DNA from: DASPWV01 sp046726375
Lineage (GTDB): Bacteria; Acidobacteriota; Vicinamibacteria; Vicinamibacterales; UBA2999
Reading direction: 5' to 3'
Assembly (NCBI GenBank): GCA_046726375.1
Contig: JBKPAJ010000087.1
Location: forward strand, 5,669 to 69,668
Length of the DNA stretch: 64,000 bases
Positions 36,201-44,203 of the stretch are shown piece by piece (the stretch's first letter is position 1; the number at the start of each line of letters is the position of its first letter). The notes below the pieces were generated by a model. The model searched no databases and had not been told where the DNA came from. It saw only the letters and a list, made by a program, of their open reading frames with translations. The position numbers were made by a program, and so were the translations under genes.

Positions 36201-36325
36201 CGTCCATATACATGCTGGTCGCGCGCAAGCGCGCCGTGATTACGCAAGGAGAGCAAGATGACAGCGAATTCGGACCGGACGTTCCTTCCCGCGGCGGGTC
36301 ACGACTACTTCCTGCCGCTGTATGA
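33218..36325 (+). CDS. RND multidrug efflux permease (HAE1/AcrB-type)
   Basis: The 1035-residue protein has the AcrB layout: TM1 (about 12-30), a large periplasmic loop, TM2-6, a central cytoplasmic helix, TM7, a second periplasmic loop, then TM8-12. The proton-relay Asp pair is present in TM4 (V-G-L-V-V-D-D-A-I-V-M-V-E-N-I-E-R). The periplasmic loops carry the porter and docking subdomains. Trimeric pumps of this type export drugs, dyes or lipophilic toxins using proton motive force; substrates cannot be predicted. The tail after TM12 is longer than in AcrB and overlaps the following methyltransferase gene by 68 bases. Confidence 0.95.
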   Translation: MKFSDLFIKRPVLALVVNLVILIAGLQSIRALSVRQYPRSDIAVIRVATVYVGANADLVRGFVTTPLERVIASADGIDYMESSSAQSLSTITVHLKLNYDTNAALTQIQAKVAQVRNNLPPEAEAPTIELETADTQFAAMYIGFSSRDLDQNQITDYLTRVVQPKLSAVSGVQRADILGDRTFAMRVWLKSDQMAAHGISATAVREALARNNYLAALGKTKGSMVSVNLVANTDLRTPEEFRQLVVKESNGVVVRLGEIADIVLGAENYDQDVRFNGQTATFMGIWVLPTANTLDVIHRLRAELPAIESQLPAGMTVGVPYDSTEYIQDAIDEVLTTLSETLLIVVAVIFLFLGSVRALIIPVVAIPISLVGAVFLMLVAGFTINLLTLLAIVLSVGLVVDDAIVMVENIERHLHAGKQPFRAAVDAARELVGPIIAMTITLAAVYAPVGIQGGLTGALFREFAFTLSAAVIVSGVVALTLSPMMGSRLLRAGASERGFAGWINRRFESLKVGYSRSLSWTLAYRPVVLVLWAIVALLAVPFYLFSQRELAPDEDQGVVFGVVQAAGNSTVDQTRLFTQQIHDVYRAFPESASIFQITFPNGGFGGMVTKRWSERSKTTQELLMESRGPLSQIPGVRVIPLTPPSLPGGGDFPVDLVIASAAEPEQLSDFARQLVPKAFASGMFMFADADLKFDQPQAEVVFDRDKLRSQGVDLSQAGQDLAVLFGGNYVNRFSIQGRSYKVIPQIKRTERLAPDQLSDIYIRGSADRLVPLSTFATLRTTTQPRELKKFQQLNAVRIQGVIPPPVPLDQALGFLENEARQILPQGFTIDYAGESRQLRTEGGKFLGVFLLSAVLIYLVLAAQFESFRDPFIILAGSVPLAISGALLFSFLGLTTLNIYSQVGLITLVGLVSKNGILIVQFANHLQETGTDKLRAVIAASSTRLRPILMTTAATVVGHTPLILATGPGAGARNSIGIMLVSGMIIGTFFTLFVVPSIYMLVARKRAVITQGEQDDSEFGPDVPSRGGSRLLPAAV

Positions 36326-36875
36326 CCCGCTCACGTCGATCCTCGGCGTGAACAGGGCGCGCAGGGCGTTGCTCGATCAAGCCGGCTTGCGCGCCTATCA
36401 CCAGGTGCTCGACGTCGGCTGCGGCACCGGTACCCTCGCGATCGCGATCAAGCGGGACTATCCGAGCGTGGGCGTGATCGCGCTCGATCCTGACCCGAAG
36501 GCGCTCGCGCGCGCCGAACGCAAGGCGTTTCGCGCGGGAGTATCGGTACGCTTCGATCAGGGCTTTGCCGATCGGCTCGCGTACCGCGATGCGACGTTCG
36601 ATCGCGTCTTCTCGTCGATGATGTTCCATCATCTCGAGAACGACGACAAAGAGAAGGCGCTCGGCGAGATCTGCCGCGTGCTCAAACCCGGAGGGCGTCT
36701 CGAGTTTCTCGATTTCGACGGCACCAGCAGGCACCGCCGCCTCGAGAACAACAGCGAACGAGAACTCCTCGATCTGATGGAACGGGCCGGGTTGGTGAAC
36801 GCGACCAGGACCGGACACAAGACGTTGCTGATCGGACGGCTCGCCTTCTATCAGGCGTCGGCTCCTTCGCGGTAG
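36258..36875 (+). CDS. Class I SAM-dependent methyltransferase (UbiE/COQ5-like)
   Basis: The 205-residue protein has a glycine-rich SAM motif I (V-L-D-V-G-C-G-T-G-T-L-A), an acidic motif II (V-I-A-L-D-P-D-P), motif III/post-I (D-R-V-F-S-S-M-M-F-H-H-L) and the late motif L-K-P-G-G-R-L-E-F-L-D. It resembles UbiE-type methyltransferases without a diagnostic substrate residue. AAGGAGA lies seven bases before the ATG, although this start is inside the pump gene. Overlap and strand make it the last gene of the efflux operon; modification of the pump substrate is possible but unproven. Confidence 0.88.
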   Translation: MTANSDRTFLPAAGHDYFLPLYDPLTSILGVNRARRALLDQAGLRAYHQVLDVGCGTGTLAIAIKRDYPSVGVIALDPDPKALARAERKAFRAGVSVRFDQGFADRLAYRDATFDRVFSSMMFHHLENDDKEKALGEICRVLKPGGRLEFLDFDGTSRHRRLENNSERELLDLMERAGLVNATRTGHKTLLIGRLAFYQASAPSR

Positions 36876-36890
36876 CCACCAGGTATCGAG

Positions 36891-36984
36891 CGTGGCATTG
36901 AGCCGACTTCAAGATTCGGGCCGAAAGTGGCATTGTTCGAACGTTCAACGCTGTTGGCGCTGCGAACTGAAGTGAGCTTGGAGG
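36891..36984. repeat. Inverted copy of the 15860-15951 repeat
   Basis: About 92 bases match the reverse complement of 15860-15951 with about four differences, including the central palindromes GTTCGAAC and GAACGTTC. It lacks the CCCCCTCAATTCACTT terminus seen at the other copy, so it is probably truncated. It lies just after the methyltransferase stop, 21 kb from its partner. Confidence 0.85.
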
Positions 36985-37052
36985 TCAGGCCATCGTGACC
37001 GGTGAAGTCTCCGAAAAGGATGGTCGCCTCTGGATCACGCCGTCGAAGATCG

Positions 37053-37391
37053 TCACGAAGTAGCGCTCACGGTGTCCTCTCGTTCGAGGCGCACGCGAAT
37101 CAGGGCGACACCGATCATCAGGATGCTGAGAAAGCCGCCGCGCGAAATCGCGTTGTGGCAGCGCAGCTTGATGTGTTCGCCTGGGTGCGCGTCGAACTCG
37201 ATCGTGTGGCTGTTGTTGGCTTTGACCCGGTGGCGGCCGGGCGGCAGTTCCAGCGACAACGTCATGCCGTAGCGAAGCACGTCCCAGAACTGCCCATCCA
37301 CCCACAGCCTGATCCAGCGGTCCTGGACATCGTCGGGCGTGTTGCGCGCGATTGTGAGAGTCGCCGGCTGAAGCGACTCAGCGCGCGACAT
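37053..37391 (-). CDS. Small membrane-anchored PEGA-like protein, paralogue B
   Basis: The 112-residue product has one beta-rich domain with a PEGA-like centre (L-P-P-G-R-H-R-V-K-A-N-N, then A-H-P-G-E-H-I-K-L-R-C) and a C-terminal hydrophobic helix (F-L-S-I-L-M-I-G-V-A-L-I-R-V-R-L). It aligns along its whole length with the product of the gene just upstream: x-x-P-D/N-D-V/F-Q-D-R, V/I-D, L-R-Y-G, P-G-R-H-x-V, P-G-E-x-x-x-L-x-C, and V-x-L-E-R. The start ATG at 37391 overlaps the upstream stop by 14 bases, so the two genes are a coupled tandem duplicate. Function unknown. Confidence 0.65.
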   Translation of the reverse strand: MSRAESLQPATLTIARNTPDDVQDRWIRLWVDGQFWDVLRYGMTLSLELPPGRHRVKANNSHTIEFDAHPGEHIKLRCHNAISRGGFLSILMIGVALIRVRLEREDTVSATS

Positions 37392-37794
37392 CGCGCTCGA
37401 GCCACACGCGCAGATAGGTTACGTGGAGAAAGATCATCATCAGCCAGCCTGCCGCCGGCATGCCGGTGCCGCAGTTGAGCCGCACTTCTTCGCCGGGTGC
37501 AGCTTCGACGGTGATCTCTCGTGTGAGGAGCGTGTTGAACGCGCGAACGGTGTGACGTCCGGGTTCGATGTTCCTGCTGATCGCCTGGCCGTAGCGGATC
37601 TTCCCGAGCGCCACGTCGTCGATCCACAGATAAATCTGGCGATCCTGGAAATCGTTCGGCGAGCTGCGCGTCACGATGATGGTGGTGTCGGGAACGACTT
37701 TCGCGTGCCGCGGCGCCGGGGCGTCCTGCCATGCACGTTCGAAGGCTTCGCGGTCCAAGAGACCGACTGCGGGATCGTCGAGGACAACTGACAC
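37378..37794 (-). CDS. Small membrane-anchored PEGA-like protein, paralogue A
   Basis: From a GTG at 37794 (AAGGAG nine bases upstream) the product is 138 residues; an upstream GTG at 37854 would give 158 but has no ribosome-binding site. An N-terminal charged region precedes the same beta-domain as paralogue B (I-E-P-G-R-H-T-V-R-A-F-N, then A-P-G-E-E-V-R-L-N-C-G), and the C-terminus is hydrophobic (G-W-L-M-M-I-F-L-H-V-T-Y-L-R-V-W-L). One conserved Cys just before the helix is shared by both paralogues. Tail-anchored membrane insertion is inferred. No family name can be given with confidence. Confidence 0.65.
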   Translation of the reverse strand: MSVVLDDPAVGLLDREAFERAWQDAPAPRHAKVVPDTTIIVTRSSPNDFQDRQIYLWIDDVALGKIRYGQAISRNIEPGRHTVRAFNTLLTREITVEAAPGEEVRLNCGTGMPAAGWLMMIFLHVTYLRVWLERDVAR

Positions 37795-37864
37795 GATCCG
37801 GATCTCCTTGATCTTGCGGAGGTAACGACCCGTGCCAATAGAATACGCTGGCACACAACCGTAT

Positions 37865-37883
37865 AGGGGCCTGTCCCCTTTTT
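37865..37883 (+). terminator. Short GC hairpin with T-run before the aminoacylase start
   Basis: AGGGG-CCTGT-CCCCT followed by TTTTT forms a five-pair hairpin with a U-run on the plus strand, ending at the first possible ATG of the next gene. It resembles an intrinsic terminator but no plus-strand gene ends here. It may act as an attenuator or be coincidental. Confidence 0.3.
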
Positions 37884-39472
37884 ATGGTTAACCACAATAT
37901 GCGCAGAAGGTTCGTACTTGCGGCCGTTTCTGCCGCCCTCGTGCACACCACCTCAACCGCACAGCAGTCGTTCGACGTGCTGATTCGGAGCGGAGCCGTC
38001 GTCGATGGCACCGGCGCACCCGCGCGCGCCGCTGACATCGGCATTACAGCGGGTCGCATTGCTGCCGTCGGCCCTCTCACCGGCGCCACCGGCCGAACAG
38101 TGATCGACGCCCGCGGCCTGGTCGTCGCACCCGGTTTCATCGATGTGCACACGCACGCCGACGAGATCGCCCAACATCCGCGCCCTGAACACTTCGTGCG
38201 GATGGGCGTGACAACGGTAGTCGCCGGAAACTGCGGCGGCTCGGCCGACGACATTGCGGCTGCCTTCGCAGCCATCGCCAAGACCACGGTGTCGATCAAT
38301 TACGCCACGCTCGTTGGACACAACACCGTACGCCGAGCGGTGATGGGCACTGAGCGACGACCACCGAGCCGCGAGGAACTCGAGAAGATGCAGGCGCTCG
38401 TCGCACAGGCGATGCGCGACGGCGCCGTTGGATTCTCGACCGGATTGCAGTACGTGCCTGGCACGTACGCGGATCAAGCCGGAATCGTCGCGCTCGCACG
38501 AACCGCCGCACAAGCGGGAGGGCTGTATGCCACCCACATGCGCAACGAGGGAACCGAACTCGAGGCCGCGGTGCAGGAAGCGATCTCCGTTGGCGAGGCC
38601 GCACAGTGTCTGGTCGAGATTTCGCACCTCAAGGTGGACGCACCCAGCCGGTGGGGCGCGAGCGAAAAAGCCCTGGCGCTGATCGACGCAGCGCGCTCGC
38701 GGGGAATGAAGGTGAATGCCGACGTCTATCTTTACGACGCGGCGAGTTCGAACCTTGGAATCCGTTTTCCGTCGTGGGTGCTGGAAGGCGGTCAGCCGAA
38801 GATCAACGAACGGCTCGACGATGAGGCGACATGGGGGCGGATCAAAGAGGAGATGAAGAATCTGATTCGCGAACGTGGCCTTGAAACCTATGACTTCGCG
38901 CGCATTGCGTCGTACAACGCCGATCGCTCTGTGAACGGCCTCTCGATTCCGCAAGCGGCGCAAAAGATGGTGGGCAAGAACGATTTGGAAGCGAGCTCGA
39001 GACCATGCGGCGCATGCTGCGCGCCGGCGGCGCATCAATGGTGTATCAGTTCATGTCGGAGAACGACATCGGCCGTATCTTGAAGCACCCGCAGGTGGCG
39101 ATCGCGTCCGACAGCAGCTTGAACGTCGTCGGCGAAGGCGTGCCGCACCCACGTGGCTACGGCAACAACGCCCGCGCGCTCGCTCGCTACGTGCGCGAGC
39201 AGCACGTAATCGGTCTCGAGGACGCGATCAGAAAAATGACATCGCTGCCCGCCGATCACTTCAGGTTTGCCGACCGCGGCCGGTTATCGGTGGGCAAAGC
39301 GGCTGACGTCGTCATCTTTGACGCCGTTCGAGTGACCGATCGCGCCACCTACGAGCAGCCGCATCAGTTCGCTGACGGTATTCCGTGCGTTCTCGTCAAC
39401 GGCGTGATCGTCGTGCACGATGGTGAGCACACCGGCGCAAGACCGGGTCAGGTCGTCCGAGCCAGTCAATGA
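37884..39472 (+). pseudogene. N-acyl-D-amino-acid deacylase / D-aminoacylase-type amidohydrolase, one frameshift
   Basis: The first 1.1 kb encodes an exported amidohydrolase: signal peptide from the ATG at 37899 (M-R-R-R-F-V-L-A-A-V), then the metal-site motif P-G-F-I-D-V-H-T-H-A-D. Then come G-N-C-G-G-S and the E-I-S-H-L-K segment. Near 38990 the frame breaks; the continuation (E-L-E-T-M-R-R-M-L, then A-S-D-S-S-L-N-V-V-G-E-G-V-P-H-P-R-G-Y-G and the closing V-V-N-G-V) is intact in the frame ending at 39472. One missing G in GCGAGCTCGAG versus GCGGAGCTCGAG would explain it. No other lesions are visible, so this is either a very recent mutation or a sequencing error. An intact enzyme would hydrolyse N-acyl-D-amino acids. 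It abuts the convergent GluQRS gene. Confidence 0.85.
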
Positions 39473-40243
39473 TTACCTTTTCACATGGGGTCTGGCGTGT
39501 TGCAGCACCTGCGCGGCTGTCCAACCGGCCGCGCGCAGGTCGCGGATGCCGGTGTCGCCGTCAGATTTGCTGACTTTCTGCGTCGGCGTCTTCATCACGA
39601 GTGGGTGATGCGCGAAGTCTGGGGGCTCGGATCGTCCAAGCATGCGCGCGAGCCGCAACTGCCGGCCGGTGGAATCGAGCAGATCGACACCGCGAATGAC
39701 GTGTGTGATCCCCTGTAGATAATCGTCAGTGGTTGCGGCCCATTGGTAGGTCCAGTTGCCGAGGCGATCCCGGATGAGCACGTCGCCGAACTCACCTGCG
39801 GGATCCTGGGTTTGCCGTCCGAGCAACAGGTCGTGGAAGGATTCGTTTCCAGGTTCGATGCGGACGCGCCAACCCACGTTCTCGCCGAGCGGGATGCCGC
39901 AGTCGCGGCAGGTGCCGGGATAGCGCGGACCGGCCACGTCTTTCCTGGCGCAACTGCAACCGTAGACGAAACCCGCGGCAAGCAGCGGTTGAAGCGCGGC
40001 GCGATAAACAGAGTCACGCTCGCTCTGCCGCGGCGCAATCAAGTCCGGCGCAAAACCAAGCCACGCGAGATCCTCGAGGATCGACGCCTCGTATTCGGGG
40101 CGGCAGCGTTGGCGATCGTGATCTTCGATGCGAAGCAGCACGCGGCCACCGGCGGCTCGCGCCGTGCCCCAGACGTACAGCGCGTTCACCACGTGACCAA
40201 TATGCAGATGGCCAGTTGGCGCGGGCGCAAACCTCGTCAGCAT
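39473..40243 (-). CDS. gluQ: Glutamyl-Q tRNA(Asp) synthetase
   Basis: The 256-residue protein is a truncated class I glutamyl-tRNA synthetase without the anticodon-binding domain. It has R-F-A-P-A-P-T-G-H-L-H-I-G-H (the HIGH motif) at its N-terminus, a Cys-rich insert that likely binds zinc (C-S-C near residue 95 and C-R-D-C further on), and a K-V-S-K-S-D-type KMSKS motif near residue 225. Length and absence of the C-terminal domain match GluQRS/YadB, which attaches glutamate to queuosine in tRNA(Asp). The typical four-ligand zinc pattern is present in part. It is convergent with the frameshifted aminoacylase, with no gap between stops. Confidence 0.92.
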   Translation of the reverse strand: MLTRFAPAPTGHLHIGHVVNALYVWGTARAAGGRVLLRIEDHDRQRCRPEYEASILEDLAWLGFAPDLIAPRQSERDSVYRAALQPLLAAGFVYGCSCARKDVAGPRYPGTCRDCGIPLGENVGWRVRIEPGNESFHDLLLGRQTQDPAGEFGDVLIRDRLGNWTYQWAATTDDYLQGITHVIRGVDLLDSTGRQLRLARMLGRSEPPDFAHHPLVMKTPTQKVSKSDGDTGIRDLRAAGWTAAQVLQHARPHVKR

Positions 40244-40399
40244 GAAACGTCCGCGCCGCGGGTGAGCTGGCCGACCAGCCCCACCCGCCTGACCGGACTT
40301 GACGGCCGCCTAAAATACCGTTCGATCCGTCGCTTCGACCGCTCGACGGCCAAGCGGCGGCGAGCAGCTCTGAGGGCACGTATTCTCAAATAAATACCC

Positions 40400-42385
40400 A
40401 TGGTGGCACTGAGCCTGATCTCACTGTGCGTGTTCATCTTCAGCGCCTATGCGTACGCAGCCACCACCTTGCTCGCGCTTCGACAAGTGCCGGTATGGGG
40501 CAAATTCTGGTCTTCCGGTCCTGACCACCACCCCGCAATCGATCCCGTGGTGCTCGCGCTGTGCCTGGTGTGCACGCTCTGGTTTGTTCTGCACAGCATC
40601 TTTGAATTCCGCCTGCTCACCGGTGGTCCACCGCTCGAAGGCGTCCCCGATTTCATGGAGTTCGTCCTGAGCTTCTCGTTCCCGCCGCTGATCATGCACA
40701 ACATTGTGCATGAGCGTTCCGCGTGCATCAGCGAGGAGCGCAAGCCGCGATGGATGTTCCCGGTGTGGTCGATGTACGTGCTGTCGTTGGGCACCGGAGC
40801 ATATCTTCTGGCGGCCGCCGTGAACCTGGTACCGCGGCCGCGACCGTTCGGCATGTGGTCGGGCGTGTCGATCGGTACCCTGTTCACGCTGTGCAGTATC
40901 TACTGCATCGCCTTGATGACACGGCGTTCGCCACAGGCCGCCTCACCAGCGGCGGAATCGGTGGACGAGCGGCGATTGCGCCGCGCGATGATGGCCCTGT
41001 TCTTCCTGATGATTCCGCTCTTCTTCGCGTTGATCTTTTGGCGCGATCGGCAACTCCTCACCGAGGCGCTCCAACGCGTGGCGCGTACCCTGCCGATTTT
41101 CTTCCTGGTAACGTCGATTTACTTCGAAAACCGCTTTGACTTCTACGACTTGATCGTCAAACGCGCGGCCACGCTGTTCGTCAGCCTGGTCGTCTTCGGC
41201 GTGTTCCTGATGATCGTGCTCGGTGCGCTGGAGCAAGTGCCGGACGGCCCAGCGCGCCCGTGGCTCTTTGCCATCGTCATGCTGCCGGTTGCCATGGTGC
41301 TGGCCTGGCTACATCGGGCCGTTGGTCGCTGGCTCGACCGCATGTGGTTGGGTCGAGAGTTCACTCCCGTTGAGGCCGTGAAGCAGGTGCTGTCGGCGAT
41401 GCAGCCGGCGACCGACGAAGCGGCGCTCGTTCGGGCCGCTGAATCACGGTTGAGTGAGATGTTCCACGCGCGCGTGCGCATCCTCATTGGCAACGAGCCG
41501 GCGCCGCCTGGCGCGCTACAGGAAACGCTCACGTCGCCGAGGAGCGGCGCCTCGCTGCGGGTCGCGGTCGTCCGTGAACCAGGATCGCGTCCGCTCCTTA
41601 GTGAGGACCTTTCGCTTCTGCGGTCGCTCGTTGGCGTGTTCGGCTACATGCTCGAGAACGTGTGGCTGCAGCGACGCCGCCAGGAACAGGATCAGCTTGC
41701 GCAGGAATTGCGCCTGCAAACCAGCCGTTCCGAGTTGAAAGCACTGCGCGCGCAGATCAACCCGCACTTTCTCTTCAACGCGCTCAACGCCATTGCCTCG
41801 CTCATCCATACCGATCCAACCCGGGCCGATGCGGCCGTTGAACAGCTCGCCGAAGTGTTCCGCTACACGCTGCGGCGCTCGGAACAGGAATGGGCACCAC
41901 TCGATCAGGAGCTGGCGTTTGCGGAGGCATATCTCAGCGTCGAACAGGCGCGATTCGGTCGCCGGTTGTCGTACGCCGTCACCGCGACGCCGGCGGCGGC
42001 GGCAGCGCAAGTACCAGCCATGCTCCTGCACACGCTCGTGGAGAACGCGGTGAAGCACGGCATCTCACAGGTACGTGGCGCCGGTCGTATCGAAATACGT
42101 GCGACCACCGAAGGCGACATGCTCCAACTCGAGGTCTCCGACACGGGTCCCGGCCCCGGCAGTGACCCGCACGAACGTCTGGCAGGCGAGAGCTTCGGCT
42201 TGCGCAGCATTCGCGACCGGCTGCGCGGCCACTTCGGCGATCGGGCCTCGCTCGATCTGATGCGCGACACCGATCGTGCTGTCACGACTGCGCGAGTGCT
42301 CATCCCTCTCGTTCGCGAACAGGCGGTCGCCCTGCCACAGGCTCCGGACGACCCCGAGCAAAGTCGAAGGATCGTCGCACAATGA
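40400..42385 (+). CDS. LytS-type sensor histidine kinase with multi-TM N-terminus
   Basis: The 661-residue protein has about seven TM helices (residues 1-300), then a GAF-like segment (about 320-430) and a LytS/YehU-type kinase core. That core has the phospho-acceptor motif Q-I-N-P-H-F-L-F-N-A-L-N with His456, and an HATPase domain (L-V-E-N-A-V-K-H-G, then D-T-G-P-G-P-G and E-S-F-G-L-R-S-I-R-D-R-L). Kinases of this type usually pair with LytTR response regulators, and one is encoded two genes downstream. The stop codon overlaps the start of the next gene (ATGA). No clear ribosome-binding site precedes the ATG. Confidence 0.9.
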   Translation: MVALSLISLCVFIFSAYAYAATTLLALRQVPVWGKFWSSGPDHHPAIDPVVLALCLVCTLWFVLHSIFEFRLLTGGPPLEGVPDFMEFVLSFSFPPLIMHNIVHERSACISEERKPRWMFPVWSMYVLSLGTGAYLLAAAVNLVPRPRPFGMWSGVSIGTLFTLCSIYCIALMTRRSPQAASPAAESVDERRLRRAMMALFFLMIPLFFALIFWRDRQLLTEALQRVARTLPIFFLVTSIYFENRFDFYDLIVKRAATLFVSLVVFGVFLMIVLGALEQVPDGPARPWLFAIVMLPVAMVLAWLHRAVGRWLDRMWLGREFTPVEAVKQVLSAMQPATDEAALVRAAESRLSEMFHARVRILIGNEPAPPGALQETLTSPRSGASLRVAVVREPGSRPLLSEDLSLLRSLVGVFGYMLENVWLQRRRQEQDQLAQELRLQTSRSELKALRAQINPHFLFNALNAIASLIHTDPTRADAAVEQLAEVFRYTLRRSEQEWAPLDQELAFAEAYLSVEQARFGRRLSYAVTATPAAAAAQVPAMLLHTLVENAVKHGISQVRGAGRIEIRATTEGDMLQLEVSDTGPGPGSDPHERLAGESFGLRSIRDRLRGHFGDRASLDLMRDTDRAVTTARVLIPLVREQAVALPQAPDDPEQSRRIVAQ

Positions 42386-43491
42386 TCAGGGCGTTTCTCG
42401 TGGATGATGAGCCGCCGGCACGCGCGCGGTTACGGCAGCTGCTAACGGAAGCGGGCGATGTCGTCGTCGTCGGCGAAGCCGGCAATGCCGAGCAGGCACG
42501 CGACTCGATCGCATCGGTCCATCCGGACGTTGTGTTTCTTGACATCGAGATGCCGGAGACACACGGCACCGCGCTCGCCGCGGCACTACCCGAACCTAAA
42601 CCATTTATCGTGTTCGCGACGGCATTCGATCGCTATGCTGTTGATGCCTTTGCCGTCGCCGCCACCGACTATTTGCTGAAGCCGATCACCCGTGCGCGGC
42701 TCGCGGGCACACTTGCGCGCGTGCGGGAACGCCTCTCGAAACAAACCGATCTCGATCGCGAAATGGTTGCCGCGTCCGCGGCGCAAGCGCAACTCCTCCC
42801 TCGAACGTTTCCGCGCATACCAGGCTTCCAGTGCGCGGCGCGCACCGTCCCGGCGCGTGCCGTCGGCGGCGATTTCTACATTGCGCAGCCGCTGTCGAAC
42901 GGCCGCTTCGGCCTCGCCCTCGGCGACGTCGCCGGCAAGGGCGTTCCAGCCGGCCTCGTAGCGGCAAGTGTGCAGGCAAGACTCGAAACCATTGCGCGTC
43001 AGGGCGACTGGCGCGCGACGGATGCCATCGGCGAGGTCAATCGCGCCCTTGCGACAGTCGTGGAAAGCGCTCGGTTCGCGACGCTGGCGTATCTCGACCT
43101 CGACCCTCGCACCGCGGTGGTGGACATCGTAAACGCAGGACACCCGCCGGTGATTGCGGTGAGACCCAGCGGCATGCGCCGTCTCGTGAGCTCGACTGGC
43201 CCGGCGCTTGGGCTTCTCCCGGATGCAGCCTTCGACGATTCCGTGTTTACCCTTGCCGAAGGGGAAACCATCGTCGCTTATAGCGACGGCGTGACTGAAT
43301 GCGTGGATGAGAACGCGGAGGAGTTTGGCGAGGCCCGGCTTGCCGCCGAGATCGAGCGTCACCTGGCGCTGAGCGCCGACGAGTTGTGCCAGACACTCGT
43401 CGATCTCATCCGCGACCACCGTGGCGGGGCGCCGCCTGCCGATGATGTGTCCGTTCTGGTGATCAAGCGTGATTCGCGTTCTTCTGATTGA
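42382..43491 (+). CDS. Response regulator with SpoIIE/PP2C phosphatase output
   Basis: The 369-residue protein has a LytT-like receiver domain (1-120; phospho-acceptor Asp54 in V-V-F-L-D-I-E-M-P) and a C-terminal PPM/SpoIIE phosphatase domain (about 140-365; G-G-D-F-Y, G-D-V-A-G-K-G-V-P-A-G-L and S-D-G-V-T-E for the metal-binding aspartates). Related proteins such as RsbU control STAS-domain anti-anti-sigma factors by dephosphorylation. Its receiver closely resembles that of the next gene, suggesting the two regulators arose by duplication followed by exchange of the output domain. It overlaps the kinase gene by four bases and the LytTR gene by 23 bases. Confidence 0.9.
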   Translation: MIRAFLVDDEPPARARLRQLLTEAGDVVVVGEAGNAEQARDSIASVHPDVVFLDIEMPETHGTALAAALPEPKPFIVFATAFDRYAVDAFAVAATDYLLKPITRARLAGTLARVRERLSKQTDLDREMVAASAAQAQLLPRTFPRIPGFQCAARTVPARAVGGDFYIAQPLSNGRFGLALGDVAGKGVPAGLVAASVQARLETIARQGDWRATDAIGEVNRALATVVESARFATLAYLDLDPRTAVVDIVNAGHPPVIAVRPSGMRRLVSSTGPALGLLPDAAFDDSVFTLAEGETIVAYSDGVTECVDENAEEFGEARLAAEIERHLALSADELCQTLVDLIRDHRGGAPPADDVSVLVIKRDSRSSD

Positions 43492-44203
43492 CGACGAACA
43501 GCCGGCGCGCGACCGCATGCGTCAGTTGCTCGCCGCCGAAGCGGACATCGAGATCGTCGGCGAGGCCGAAGATGGCGTCCAGGGCACCGAGCGCGTCGGC
43601 GAACTCGCTCCCGATCTTTTGCTGCTCGACATCCAGATGCCCGGCCTCGGCGGTCTCGAGCTGGCGGCGTCGTTGCCTCGGCCACGGCCCGCGATCATCT
43701 TTTGCACGGCGTTCGATCAATATGCGGTCGATGCGTTCGAGCTCAACGCGGTGGACTACCTGTTGAAGCCGGTGAATCATGCGCGTCTCCATGCCGCTAT
43801 CGAACGCGTTCGTGAAATGCACGGTTCCGATCGCGAGCATCAGATCGATCGGCTCACGCGCACCGCTGCTGTGGCACCCACACGTTTCCTCGCGCGGAAA
43901 GGGGCGCGGTTTCGCGTCGTTCCGCGGCAGGAGGTCGTGGCGTTCACCTTTCAGGATGGGTTGACGCGCCTCCATACGGCCACGGAACAACTGTGGATGC
44001 AGCCAACGCTGGCAGCGCTGGCGCGACGACTCGACGCCGGCACCTTCTTCCAGATTTCACGCACCGCCGTGGTGTCGCTCGACGCCGTACGCGAGGCGAA
44101 ACCATTTCCCGACGGCACCGGCGAAATCGTCTTGAGCAATGGACTGACGATGCCTGTTACCCGCAGGCGCTGGCGCGCGCTGATCGAACGGCTCGAACAA
44201 TAG
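43469..44203 (+). CDS. LytTR family response regulator
   Basis: The 244-residue protein has a receiver domain (acidic pair Asp8-Asp9; phospho-acceptor Asp54 in L-L-L-L-D-I-Q-M-P; conserved Lys near residue 105) followed by a LytTR DNA-binding domain from about 135 (V-V-P-R-Q-E-V-V-A-F, then the F-F-Q-I-S-R-T-A-V-V-S-L-D-A-V core and the closing R-R-R-W-R-A-L-I-E). LytTR regulators bind imperfect direct repeats upstream of their targets. The GTG start lies inside the PP2C gene. A partial copy of its 3' end lies 97 bases downstream. Confidence 0.92.
   Translation: MIRVLLIDDEQPARDRMRQLLAAEADIEIVGEAEDGVQGTERVGELAPDLLLLDIQMPGLGGLELAASLPRPRPAIIFCTAFDQYAVDAFELNAVDYLLKPVNHARLHAAIERVREMHGSDREHQIDRLTRTAAVAPTRFLARKGARFRVVPRQEVVAFTFQDGLTRLHTATEQLWMQPTLAALARRLDAGTFFQISRTAVVSLDAVREAKPFPDGTGEIVLSNGLTMPVTRRRWRALIERLEQ

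Noticed and set aside
34142..36256. A 704-codon open frame on the minus strand
   Set aside because: Antisense to the RND pump; the translation is dominated by Arg, His, Gln and Asp with no domain, while the pump frame is fully conserved.
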